A stretch of DNA of 64,000 bases, from positions 212,829 through 276,828 of the forward strand of contig NZ_CALGPY010000004.1 in assembly GCF_937959485.1 (NCBI RefSeq), read 5' to 3'. Source of the DNA: an uncultured Campylobacter sp. GTDB lineage: Bacteria; Campylobacterota; Campylobacteria; Campylobacterales; Campylobacteraceae. Below the pieces are notes generated by a model. The model did not search any database. It was not told the DNA's origin and saw nothing but the letters and a program-made list of their open reading frames with translations. The first letter of the stretch is position 1. Every line of letters begins with the position of its first letter. Both the position numbers and the translations under genes were made by a program. This document shows positions 1-8,654 of the stretch, in pieces.

Positions 1-131
1 CGAAATTTTGCCTTTGCATCGGACAGGACGAGTTTGATCGCGCCGAAGTGTGGTGTAAAAATTTAGAGGATCAAACCACTTTTGCGATTAAATTTAAAGA
101 GGTCGAAGCATTTTTTAAGGATAGAGCATGA
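1..131 (+). CDS. hisS: C-terminal end of histidyl-tRNA synthetase (probable, partial)
   Basis: An open frame enters from the left edge and stops with TGA at 129-131, giving about 42 C-terminal residues. The segment around ALCIGQDE-like residues (LCIGQDEFDRAEVW) followed by KNLEDQT resembles the anticodon-binding-domain end of histidyl-tRNA synthetases, which often read ...IGE.E...VKNLE. The stop overlaps the speA ATG as ATGA, so it is translationally coupled to speA. The family call rests on this short tail only. Confidence 0.5.
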   Translation, partial: KFCLCIGQDEFDRAEVWCKNLEDQTTFAIKFKEVEAFFKDRA

Positions 132-1966
132 GCGATTACGGACTAAATATTTGGGGGAATTCCAACTTCACGATAGACGGCGGCAAGCTATGCCTAAACT
201 CCGATTTCAAGCAGCCTTTGGTGGATATCATAAAAGAGATACGCGCAGACGGCGTGCGAGGCCCGATACTGCTGCGCTTTCCGCACCTCATCAAAAAGCA
301 GATCGTCGAAATTTACTCAAATTTTAACCGCGCTATTAAGGAGTTTGATTACAAGGGAAAATTCCACGCTGTCTATCCGCTCAAAGTAAATCAATTCCCG
401 GGCTTCGTTAAAAATTTAGTCGATATCGGCGAGCCTTACGGATACGGACTCGAGGCCGGCAGCAAGCCCGAACTGCTGCTAGCGATGGCGTATAACAAAT
501 ACGGCGCGCCAATTACCGTAAACGGTTTTAAAGATAAGGAGCTTATAAATATCGGCTTCATCGCCGCAGAGATGGGGCATAACGTGACGCTTACGATCGA
601 GGGGCTAAATGAGCTTGAAACTATCATCGAAACGGCTAAGGAGCGCTTTGCGCCAAAGCCTTTCATCGGGCTACGCATCAGGCTGCACAACTCCGGAAGC
701 GGACTGTGGGCAAAAAGCGGCGGGATAAATTCCAAATTCGGCCTTACCTCGACCGAGCTTATAGAGGCGATAAACTTGCTCAAGAAAAACGACCTCATCG
801 AGCAGTTTACGATGATTCATTTTCATATCGGCTCGCAGATTACAGAGATCCACCCGCTCAAAAAGGCTCTCATAGAGGCGGGCAATATCTACACCGAGCT
901 TCGCAAAATGGGTGCGAAAAATTTAAAATCCATAAATTTAGGCGGAGGGCTCGCTATCGAATACTCCCAAGCCAAAGAAAGCTCCAGCCGCAACTATACG
1001 CTAAAAGAATACGCCAACGACGTGGTCTTCCTGCTAAAATCGATCGCAGAGGATAAAAAAGAGGCCGAGCCCGATATCTTTATCGAGAGCGGCAGATACG
1101 TAGCCGCCAGCCACGCTGTGCTAGTAGCGCCGATTTTGGAGCTTTTTACCCAAGAATACGCCGAAGAGAAGCTCGCCCTAAAAAAGGATAATCCGCCGGT
1201 AGTCGCCGAGCTATACGATCTGTATAAAACTCTAAAGCCGTCCAACGCGCTAGAGTATCTGCACGACGCCATGTCGCATATGGAGAGCGTGCTTACCCTT
1301 TTTGATCTGGGATATGTCGATCTGATCGACCGCTCAAACGGCGAAATTTTGGTTCATCTAATAATGCGAAAGGCGTATGGAATTTTAGGCAACAAGCAAG
1401 AATATAGTAATTTCTTAAACTCCCTAGGCAACGCTCAAGAGCGCTATTTGGTAAATTTCTCGATCTTTCAAAGCCTGCCAGATTTTTGGGGCATCAAGCA
1501 GCACTTCCCGATCATGCCGCTAGAGAGGCTGGATGAGCGCGCCACGCTATCGGCGTCGATCTGGGATATCACCTGCGATAGCGACGGAGAGATAGAATTC
1601 GACAGCCAAAAAAATCCGCTATTTCTGCACGACGTAGATCCCGAAGAGGAGGAGTACTTTTTGGGCTTTTTTCTTGTCGGTGCCTATCAGGAGGTGCTTG
1701 GCATGAGCCACAACCTCTTTGCACACCCCACCGAAGCGACCGTGATCTTGCGCGATGACGGCGGCTTTGAGATCAAGGACTTTATCGAATCTCAATCGGT
1801 CATCGACATCTTGGAGGATATGGACTACGACGTAGTAGATATCCGCGAAAGCCTAAACGAGCGCGTCGAAAAATCAAATCTTATCGGAGATAAAGAGAAA
1901 AAGCATATCCTGGGCGAACTATATCTATTTTTAAACGACAATAGCTACTTAAAGACGATCAAATGA
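128..1966 (+). CDS. speA: Biosynthetic arginine decarboxylase
   Basis: PLP-dependent decarboxylase converting arginine to agmatine, the first step of polyamine synthesis by the agmatine route. The 612 residues match the usual length of about 630. The PLP lysine is probably K86 in YPLKVNQ near the N-terminus, followed by the glycine-rich GLEAGSKPEL stretch of the alanine-racemase-fold barrel. The C-terminal domain carries TCDSDG with C483, the conserved substrate-binding cysteine segment. The ATG at 128 overlaps the stop of the preceding frame, and the stop overlaps the cysE ATG, so the genes are co-transcribed. The family is clear. Confidence 0.95.
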   Translation: MSDYGLNIWGNSNFTIDGGKLCLNSDFKQPLVDIIKEIRADGVRGPILLRFPHLIKKQIVEIYSNFNRAIKEFDYKGKFHAVYPLKVNQFPGFVKNLVDIGEPYGYGLEAGSKPELLLAMAYNKYGAPITVNGFKDKELINIGFIAAEMGHNVTLTIEGLNELETIIETAKERFAPKPFIGLRIRLHNSGSGLWAKSGGINSKFGLTSTELIEAINLLKKNDLIEQFTMIHFHIGSQITEIHPLKKALIEAGNIYTELRKMGAKNLKSINLGGGLAIEYSQAKESSSRNYTLKEYANDVVFLLKSIAEDKKEAEPDIFIESGRYVAASHAVLVAPILELFTQEYAEEKLALKKDNPPVVAELYDLYKTLKPSNALEYLHDAMSHMESVLTLFDLGYVDLIDRSNGEILVHLIMRKAYGILGNKQEYSNFLNSLGNAQERYLVNFSIFQSLPDFWGIKQHFPIMPLERLDERATLSASIWDITCDSDGEIEFDSQKNPLFLHDVDPEEEEYFLGFFLVGAYQEVLGMSHNLFAHPTEATVILRDDGGFEIKDFIESQSVIDILEDMDYDVVDIRESLNERVEKSNLIGDKEKKHILGELYLFLNDNSYLKTIK

Positions 1967-2658
1967 GTTTTTGGCAAATTTTAAAACAGGACTTCACCGA
2001 GCCCTTGCGCCAAGACCCCGCATGCAACAGCGTATTTGAGATATTTTTCTGCTATCCCGGTGTCTGGGCGCTAATAAATTACCGCTTCGCGCATTTTTTC
2101 TACGAGCGAGGTTTTAAGCTCATTGCTCGCGCGATCAGCGGACTTAGCCGCATAATCACCGCCGTAGATATAAACCCGGGCGCACGTATCGGCTCGGGCG
2201 TGTTTTTCGACCACGCCACGGGGCTTGTCATCGGAGAAACGGCGATCATCGGCGATAACTGTCTGATCTATCAGGGCGTCACTCTCGGCGGCGTGAGCTT
2301 AGAGCACGGCAAGCGCCATCCGACGCTGCAAAACGGCGTCGTAGTTGGTGCAGGAGCTAAAGTATTAGGTAACATCACCATCGGCGAAAATTCCAAAATC
2401 GGCGCAAATTCCGTCGTCGTAAAGGACATCGCGCCAAACTGCACCGCCGTAGGCGTGCCTGCTAGAATTTTAGGCGGCTGCGAGAGCGATCCTTTAGCGC
2501 ATAATAAAATTCCTGATATCAGCCAGGAGCTTATCAAATATCTCATCAAGCGTATCGAAATTTTGGAAGAGTGCATCTGTAGCGGCAGAAAAGATATCGC
2601 CGCAATGGACGAGGATCTAAATAAATTCTACGAAGAGTATCTGAAATCATTAAAATAA
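1963..2658 (+). CDS. cysE: Serine O-acetyltransferase
   Basis: Acetylates L-serine with acetyl-CoA to give O-acetylserine, the carbon acceptor for cysteine synthesis in the cytoplasm. The 231-residue protein has an N-terminal helical part followed by a left-handed beta-helix of hexapeptide repeats. The conserved active-site stretch FFDHATGLVIGET lies near residue 85, and VTLGG follows it. It begins with an ATG overlapping the speA stop by 4 nt (ATGA), which indicates tight coupling. The charged C-terminal helix probably carries the feedback and synthase-interaction tail, although the last residue is not the isoleucine typical of enterobacterial CysE. Confidence 0.93.
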   Translation: MSFWQILKQDFTEPLRQDPACNSVFEIFFCYPGVWALINYRFAHFFYERGFKLIARAISGLSRIITAVDINPGARIGSGVFFDHATGLVIGETAIIGDNCLIYQGVTLGGVSLEHGKRHPTLQNGVVVGAGAKVLGNITIGENSKIGANSVVVKDIAPNCTAVGVPARILGGCESDPLAHNKIPDISQELIKYLIKRIEILEECICSGRKDIAAMDEDLNKFYEEYLKSLK

Positions 2659-2667
2659 AGGGTTAAA

Positions 2668-3147
2668 GTGAAAAAAGCTCTATTTTTTACGATTTGTGCA
2701 ATTTTATCGGCAAGCGGCAGCGATGCTAATAGCGCGAAAAATTCTGCAAACGACGCCGGAATAAATTTAGTAAAAAGCCTGTATAGCAAAAATGTATATT
2801 TCGGCGATCGCAAAAATATCCTATCGGCTTCTTTCAAATCCGCGCTTATGCAGGATGAAGCATCTGCTGGCGAAGGCGAGGTAGGCTGCTTGGACTACGA
2901 TCCTGTGATTGCGGGCCAGGATGTCTGCGACGATGCGAAATATGATTTCGAGCTAGGGCGGCGCGACACCGTCGTAGTAACTCAGACCTGCCCCTACGGC
3001 ACGCAGACGATAATCTACAAACTCATCCGTAGCGGAGGCGATTATAAAATCGACGATATCTACAACCAAAACCCGAACGATAGCAGGGCTTTTAGCGTCA
3101 AAAATCAAATTTTAAATTGTCTAAACCAATCCAAGGAGCATCAATGA
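2668..3147 (+). CDS. Small secreted protein of unknown function
   Basis: The start is GTG at 2668, preceded by a weak AGGGTT. The first about 20 residues form a signal peptide (MKKALFFTICAILSASGSDA), so the mature protein of about 139 residues should be periplasmic. It contains several cysteines (GCLDYDP, QDVCDD, QTCPYG, LNCLN), which could form disulfides. The middle looks like a small alpha+beta domain. I do not recognise the family. It lies between cysE and the aminotransferase in the same operon, and its stop overlaps the next start (ATGA at 3144-3147). Confidence 0.7.
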   Translation: MKKALFFTICAILSASGSDANSAKNSANDAGINLVKSLYSKNVYFGDRKNILSASFKSALMQDEASAGEGEVGCLDYDPVIAGQDVCDDAKYDFELGRRDTVVVTQTCPYGTQTIIYKLIRSGGDYKIDDIYNQNPNDSRAFSVKNQILNCLNQSKEHQ

Positions 3148-4322
3148 AATTAACACTTTCAAGTCGCGTAAGCAAGCTCGGTGAAAGCCTAACGATCGCA
3201 ATCAGCACCAAAGCCAAACAGATGAAAGCCCAGGGGCAAGACGTCGTGATCCTAAGTGCGGGCGAGCCCGATTTTGATACCGCAGAGGTCGCCAAAAGGG
3301 CTGTCATAGAAGCTATGGCTAAGGGCTGCGGAAAATATACGCCTGTTGCCGGCACGCCTGAAATTTTAAATTTAATCGCGCAGAAGCTAAAGCGCGACAA
3401 CGGCCTAAATTACAGGCCCGATCAGATCATCACCAACGTCGGCGCCAAACACTCGCTATTTAACGCCTTTAACTGCATCTTAAACGAAGGCGATGAGGTT
3501 ATAATACCGGCGCCTTATTGGGTCACCTACCCCGAAATTGTAAAATTCTGCGGCAGCAAGCCCGTCATCGTAGACACCAAGGCGGAAAACCGATACAAAA
3601 TCACCGCCTCGCAGCTCAAAGCCGCGATCACGCCGCGCACGAAGGCGCTGTGCCTTTTCAACCCGAGTAACCCCGCAGGCGCCGTATATTCGCGCCAGGA
3701 GCTACAAGAGCTTGCGGAAGTGCTAAAGGGCACGGATATTTTAGTAATTGCCGATGAAATTTACGAAAAAATCGTCTTCGGCAAGAGTTTCATAGCCGCA
3801 GCAAGCATCAGTGAGGATATGTTCGAGCGCACCGTGACGATCAACGGGCTAAGCAAATGCGGCGCGATGCCCGGCTGGCGCTTCGGATACACCGCCTGTG
3901 CGATCGATGAGCTAAATAAGGCGATGATCAGCCTGCAAAGCCAAAGCGTCAGCAACGTAGCTAGCATCGTCCAGGCAGGCGCTATGCCGGTGCTGCGCGG
4001 CGAGGCGGACGATTATATCGAAGAGATGAGGCGCGAATACGAGCGCAGGCGCGATTTTAGCACGGACGCGATAAGCGCGATCCCAGGGCTTAGTGTCGTA
4101 AAACCAGATGGCGCATTTTATTTCTTCATAGATTGCTCCCAGGTAGAACCCGATAGTATGAAATTTTGCATGCAACTGCTAGATAAAGGGCTCGTAGCCA
4201 CGGTGCCAGGAAGCGGATTTGGCATGGATGGGCACTTCCGCATAAGCTTTGCGTGCTCTATGGAAAATCTAAAACGCGGCTTTGAGCGCATAGAAAAATT
4301 CGTAAAAAATTACCACAGATAG
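3144..4322 (+). CDS. aspB: Class I aspartate aminotransferase
   Basis: PLP-dependent transaminase exchanging amino groups between aspartate and 2-oxoglutarate. The ATG at 3144 was chosen because AAGGAG lies just upstream at 3134-3139 and it overlaps the previous stop. An in-frame TTG at 3117 would only add residues not found in the family. The 392-residue protein has AGEPDFDT near the N-terminus, NPSNPAGAVYS, DEIYEK, the Schiff-base lysine K238 in LSKCGAMPGWRFGY, and a C-terminal FRISFACS segment carrying the substrate-binding arginine. It closes the speA-cysE operon. Some close homologues prefer other amino acids (prephenate, aromatic), so substrate range is inferred. Confidence 0.9.
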   Translation: MKLTLSSRVSKLGESLTIAISTKAKQMKAQGQDVVILSAGEPDFDTAEVAKRAVIEAMAKGCGKYTPVAGTPEILNLIAQKLKRDNGLNYRPDQIITNVGAKHSLFNAFNCILNEGDEVIIPAPYWVTYPEIVKFCGSKPVIVDTKAENRYKITASQLKAAITPRTKALCLFNPSNPAGAVYSRQELQELAEVLKGTDILVIADEIYEKIVFGKSFIAAASISEDMFERTVTINGLSKCGAMPGWRFGYTACAIDELNKAMISLQSQSVSNVASIVQAGAMPVLRGEADDYIEEMRREYERRRDFSTDAISAIPGLSVVKPDGAFYFFIDCSQVEPDSMKFCMQLLDKGLVATVPGSGFGMDGHFRISFACSMENLKRGFERIEKFVKNYHR

Positions 4323-5830
4323 GCATGCCAGCGAAATTTTGATCTAAATTTTAACGCAGCTCGCCGCAGTAATGGATTTTGAGACAAATTTGACTCGACG
4401 ATACGGCGAATTTTGTGTAAATTTTGCGCGGCGCGACGACGAAATTTTGACCGTAAATTTAGTGCGCACGACGGCGAAATTTAAAACAAATCTAGTGCGG
4501 TGCAACTCGGCGGCAAAATTTAATGTAGATCCTGTCGGGCGTAGTACGGCGCGACGGTAGAATTTTAACGTAATCCCGCGCGGCGCGGCAGTAGAGCTTA
4601 ATGCTGATCTGACGCGATGCGGCTCCGCACGATACGGCTTAGCGACGGAATTTATACGACCGCCGGGCGCGGCTAAATTTTGTGCCGCCCGACACGGCTT
4701 GGAATTTTTAGAATTTAATGCGGCGGCTCGGTGCGGTTAAATTTCGCGCCGTTTTAATTTAAGAGCATTTAAAATTTCATGCCGTTTTATTTAGGGCGTT
4801 AGAATTTCATATTGCCGCATTACGGCGCCTGCCGCGCGAAATTTTATCTCGGCGGCGATAATTCTAACGCGGATACGGTCCTGCGCGGCGCACAGGCAGA
4901 TCCGGCCGCCAAAGCCCAAATCCGCTTAAATTTAAAATTTCAAGCCCACTCGGGTTAAATTTCAAACCTAGCGCCCGTTTAAGGCGCGTGCAGGGCGAAC
5001 ATAAATACGCGCGCCGCCTAAACGGCGCATAGACGAGACGATCCGCCTCGCCCTATCGCGCCGGCAGACTTAGATAATTTCAAATGCGGCGGCGATCCTG
5101 CTGTGATGCACCGCGACATGCTTTTGCAAATCTCGCGCTGAAATACCAATTTGCGACTTGTATTTCGGCGGCATGCCGCGACACGTTTTTGCGAACGTCT
5201 CGTTTGTGGCGGAGTAGCAGGGCGGCACGGATCAAATATACCGCGGTCGCGAATGAGCGAAATTGCCCGTCTAAATTTTACCCGTTCGCTTCTCGCAAGT
5301 GCTTGCATGCACTCCGCATTTTATACGCGGTGCGACGCCGCATCCACGACGCAAAAATACAGAGGCGCACAAATAAAGCGATCCGTGTGCGCGATAAAAA
5401 ATACAGAGGCGCGGCAAGCGTGCCAAGCGGCGCGAACGAAACGAGCGGCGGGAGTGAGGCAATCTTTTAAATTTTACTCTCGCAAGCCTTAAAAAAATCC
5501 ACTGCGTCACGGCTCGACTTCTTTTTCTGCGTAGCTCGCCGCACTGCCAAAATTTATCGCATGACGAAATCAAGTAGTTTAATCGCGCAGGTTCTGCCAA
5601 AATCGCCCGCTCAAATTTTAAAAAATCTCGCCATTTACTTTAAATTTTATCGCTAGGGCGCGCAAAATTTGCGTCAAATTTCATCGTCTCGCTAAGTTAA
5701 AATTTCGGCTCCTTTAAAATTTTCCTCTGTGCGAGCTCTCGGAATTTCTCCTTTTTTTGAAATTTTAACGCACATTTAACTAAAAAATTCAATAATTTCA
5801 AATGTATATTTTACTTTTAAAGGAGAACAT
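4323..5830 (+). other. Long gene-free spacer with degenerate AAATTT-centred repeats
   Basis: No convincing gene is present in about 1.5 kb. Open frames here (up to 128 codons) have arginine/alanine-rich translations and overlap one another on both strands. The first 500 bases consist of diverged units of about 35-50 bp, each a GC-rich stretch (GGCGCGACGACG-like) plus an AAATTT or AATTTTA core. Positions 4627-4720 recur downstream of tsdA at 6914-7010. The last about 60 bases are AT-rich and probably carry the tsdA promoter. Confidence 0.6.
5805..5825 (+). promoter_or_regulatory. Candidate tsdA -10 box and ribosome binding site
   Basis: TATATT at 5805-5810 lies in an AT-rich stretch about 20 bases before the ATG, as expected for Campylobacter promoters, which lack a strong -35. 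A strong AAAGGAG at about 5819-5825 precedes ATG 5831. No -35 consensus is evident. Confidence 0.4.
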
Positions 5831-6820
5831 ATGAGAAAAACCGCCCTTGTTTTAGCGCTTCCGCTCTTTTTTACGCCCGTTTTAGGCTTTGATGTAGCCA
5901 AACTCAACGCCAAAAAAGCCGTGCCGTACGAGCAAAAGACGCAGGAATTTAGGCTGCCCGTAGGCATCGACGAAAACGGCGTCATAGACGAGGCAAAGCT
6001 CGGCGACTCGCCTTATGCGAAGACCGTCATCTACGGCGCGAAGCTCATCAACGAGACGACGAGGTATCTCGGGCCGCAGGCAAAGGACGAAAAAATGCGC
6101 TTTGCGGGCAATAACCTCTCCTGTTCGAGCTGTCATACGAGCGGCGGCGTCGTGCCCGATCAAAGCCCGTTTGTTGGTATCTACGCGAGATTTCCGCAGT
6201 ATGTCGCGAGATCGGATCAGTTAGTCACGCTGCAAGACCGCATAAATGGCTGTTTTCAGCGCTCTATGGCGGGCAAAGCGATCCCTACGAACTCCAAAGA
6301 GATGCGCGCGATGATCGCCTACATGCACTGGCTCTCCACAGGATATGAGGTCGGCGCAAAGCTAAAAGGCCAGGGGCTACCGAAAGCGCAGTTTTTAGAC
6401 CGCGCGGCGGATCCTAAAAAAGGAGGCGAAATTTATGCCGCAAAATGCGCCGCCTGCCACGGCGAAAACGGCGAAGGGATAAAAAACGATGGGTTTGCTC
6501 AAAGCGGCGATTACTACACATTCCCCGCGCTTTGGGGCGATGACAGCTACAATACGGGCGCCGGTATGTATAGGCTCATCGAAGGAGCGAGGTATGTCAA
6601 AGCCACTATGCCTAAAGGAGACGCCTCGCTAAGCTGGGAGGAAGCTTTCGACGTGACGGCGTATATAAACTCAAAACCGCGCAAAATCAAACCCGATAGA
6701 GAGAAAGATTTCCCAGACCTAGACGTCAAGCAGATGGATATGGACGTGGGGCCCTACAACGACGGATTTGACGAGAACGATCACCGCTTCGGCCCATACA
6801 AGCGCATGATCAAAAAATAA
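5831..6820 (+). CDS. tsdA: Di-haem thiosulfate dehydrogenase / tetrathionate reductase TsdA
   Basis: Periplasmic c-type cytochrome that interconverts thiosulfate and tetrathionate. In Campylobacter it lets cells respire tetrathionate or oxidise thiosulfate. A signal peptide occupies residues 1-19. Haem 1 is bound by CSSCH (98-102) and haem 2 by CAACH (206-210). C141 in the segment RINGCFQRSMAG matches the cysteine that acts as the unusual axial ligand of the catalytic haem in TsdA. The 329 residues fit the family. It stands alone, flanked by long repeat-rich spacers, so it is probably monocistronic. Confidence 0.9.
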   Translation: MRKTALVLALPLFFTPVLGFDVAKLNAKKAVPYEQKTQEFRLPVGIDENGVIDEAKLGDSPYAKTVIYGAKLINETTRYLGPQAKDEKMRFAGNNLSCSSCHTSGGVVPDQSPFVGIYARFPQYVARSDQLVTLQDRINGCFQRSMAGKAIPTNSKEMRAMIAYMHWLSTGYEVGAKLKGQGLPKAQFLDRAADPKKGGEIYAAKCAACHGENGEGIKNDGFAQSGDYYTFPALWGDDSYNTGAGMYRLIEGARYVKATMPKGDASLSWEEAFDVTAYINSKPRKIKPDREKDFPDLDVKQMDMDVGPYNDGFDENDHRFGPYKRMIKK

Positions 6821-7698
6821 AATCAAACGCCGTCCTCGCGGCGACGGAATTTTGACGTAAATTTGTCGCGGCTCGACGACGGAATTTAACGCAAACCTAG
6901 CGGCTGTGACTTTGCACAATACGGCTTAGCGACGGAATTTATACGACCGCTGGGCGCGGCTAATTTTATGCCGCCCGAGACGGCTCGGCTCGGAATTTTC
7001 AGAATTTAATCGCGGTTGCGGTAGCCAAACGCGGTTAAATTCCGAGCCGTCTTTTCAAGGGTAGCCAAATTCGCGCTGCTTCATTGGGGCGCGGATAAAA
7101 TTTCACGCTGTTTTATTCAAATGCGTTTAAATTTCAAACCGCATGGACAAAAAGGGCGCTAAAATCACACTCGTTTTATTCAAATGCGTTTAAATTTTAA
7201 ACCGCCGCATTACGACGCCTGCTGTGCCACGCACTGCTCGCGATTTAAAATTTCGCTTCGGAATTTTAAAATTTCATCGCACGACGCATCCGGATTTCGT
7301 CGCAAAAGCTCCGACGCAAACGCCGCCTGCGGCAGAGCTTTTAAAATTTCATCGTGAAATTTTAAAATTTTACGCCGAGGCTTTCAATCCTTGCGCTGCC
7401 TGCCTCTTGATACAGCCACGCTAAAAATTTAACCAAACACGACGAACAAGACGAGCGCAACGAACACAACCTACGCCGCAGAGCGACGCGCGACGAACCA
7501 AAAAGCGCGCGGCGCAGATCGTAAACGAGCTAAATTTTAAAATTTTACCGCGCCCGAGGCCTTGGTGCAAGCGCGATAAATTTTATGTTTTAGTGCGCCT
7601 TTGAGCCTGGGTCTATCAAATAAATTTTAAACGAAATTCTAACGCTACGGCGCTATTTTATATTTTTATAAAGACTATTTTAGTAAAATCAGAGCTTT
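6821..7698 (+). other. Repeat-rich spacer between tsdA and the aryl polyene cluster
   Basis: No gene is apparent. Positions 6914-7010 are a diverged copy of 4627-4720, with 32 consecutive identical bases (6919-6950 equals 4632-4663). A further shared segment lies at 7204 (matching 4814), so the two spacers are collinear. Another internal duplication centres on TTTTATTCAAATGCGTTTAAA at about 7110 and 7180. The last 60 bases are AT-rich; TATAAA at 7667-7672 could be the -10 of the pigment operon. Confidence 0.55.
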
Positions 7699-8241
7699 AT
7701 GAGCGAGATAAAAATTTTAATCACCGACGAGGATCTGCGCGCCCCGAGGCGGCTTTTGAGCAGGCGCGATAAGAAGCTGGCGTGCGCGCGAGCCCATCTG
7801 CGCGAGTTTCGCGTTTCGCGGGCGCTTAAGGCGCGCTTTAAAAAACGCGGCAAATTTTGCATCTCGCACAAAAGCGAGGATGACAAAACGATCGTCGCCG
7901 TGGGTTTTGCAAGGCAAAAATTCGGACTCGATCTTGAAATTTTAAAACCGCGGAATTTTGCCGCGGCGAGCGAGTTTTGTTTCAACGACTTTGAGCGCGA
8001 GCTTTTAGCGGCGGCAGACGAAGGCGAAAAGACGCTCGTTTTTTATAAAATTTACACGATCAAAGAGGCGCTGATTAAGGCGCGAAGCCTGGGTTTTTAC
8101 GCGCTTGCTCGCGTGGGGCTGGCGCGCGGCGCAGATGGAGAGGCTTTGGCGCTTGATGAGCGCGGCAGGGCGTGGCCATACAAGAGCTATATTTTGGAGG
8201 GCGAGATTTTGATTTCGCTCGTTTTTAGGGAGAATTTTTGA
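7699..8241 (+). CDS. 4'-phosphopantetheinyl transferase of the APE cluster
   Basis: Sfp-type enzyme that transfers phosphopantetheine from CoA to the serine of acyl carrier proteins, here presumably the two ACPs of the cluster. The magnesium-binding motif FGLDLE places D78 and E80. The second motif FYKIYTIKEALIKA (115-128) holds the catalytic K122-E123 and K127; a tyrosine replaces the usual tryptophan of the WxxKEA motif. The 180 residues are at the short end of the family. It is the first gene of the pigment operon, and its stop overlaps the TTG start of the lipoprotein. Confidence 0.85.
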   Translation: MSEIKILITDEDLRAPRRLLSRRDKKLACARAHLREFRVSRALKARFKKRGKFCISHKSEDDKTIVAVGFARQKFGLDLEILKPRNFAAASEFCFNDFERELLAAADEGEKTLVFYKIYTIKEALIKARSLGFYALARVGLARGADGEALALDERGRAWPYKSYILEGEILISLVFRENF

Positions 8242-8654
8242 GACCTGTTTATCGTTTTTACGCTATTTCTAAAACGGCTTTCATTCTGCTTTGCGCCGCG
8301 TTTTTTATAAGCGGATGCGCGCGCAAGGCGTCTGAGCAAATAGCGGAATTTAGCCAAAAGCAGTTCATCCTGACGGACGAGCTCGGCGTAAAAAGCAGAG
8401 CCCTAATCTCAAAAATTTCGCCCGCAAGCGGCGAAGAGGGCCGCTACAAGCTCGTCTGGCTCGATATGCTAGGCGCGCCGATCGCACGTAAAATTTTATC
8501 GATCAAAGGCGGCGAGGCGAAATTTCGCAACGACGGCTTCCTGCCGCCCGATTCGCAAAGCGAGCGAGTATTTTTAGCCCTGCTTGAGAATGCGAATAAA
8601 GCGAATTTCACCATAAGCGCAAAGGGGCGCCGATATGACGCAGTATCTAAGTAG
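8238..8654 (+). CDS. APE cluster outer-membrane lipoprotein
   Basis: Starts at TTG 8238, overlapping the preceding stop by 4 nt. A hydrophobic signal ends in FISGC, a lipobox with lipidated cysteine C29 by my count, so the mature protein of about 110 residues should be membrane-anchored. Small lipoproteins of the DUF3261 type are regular members of aryl polyene clusters and probably take part in moving the pigment lipid to the outer membrane. That family assignment is inferred from context plus general fold pattern. The end overlaps the ketosynthase start by 20 nt. Confidence 0.65.
   Translation: MRPVYRFYAISKTAFILLCAAFFISGCARKASEQIAEFSQKQFILTDELGVKSRALISKISPASGEEGRYKLVWLDMLGAPIARKILSIKGGEAKFRNDGFLPPDSQSERVFLALLENANKANFTISAKGRRYDAVSK

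Noticed and set aside
436..798. 120-codon antisense frame within speA
   Set aside because: A shadow of the coding strand caused by codon composition; no start signals.
4372..5600. Several open frames of 60-128 codons on both strands
   Set aside because: They overlap one another, have arginine/alanine-rich low-complexity translations and no ribosome sites or family motifs.
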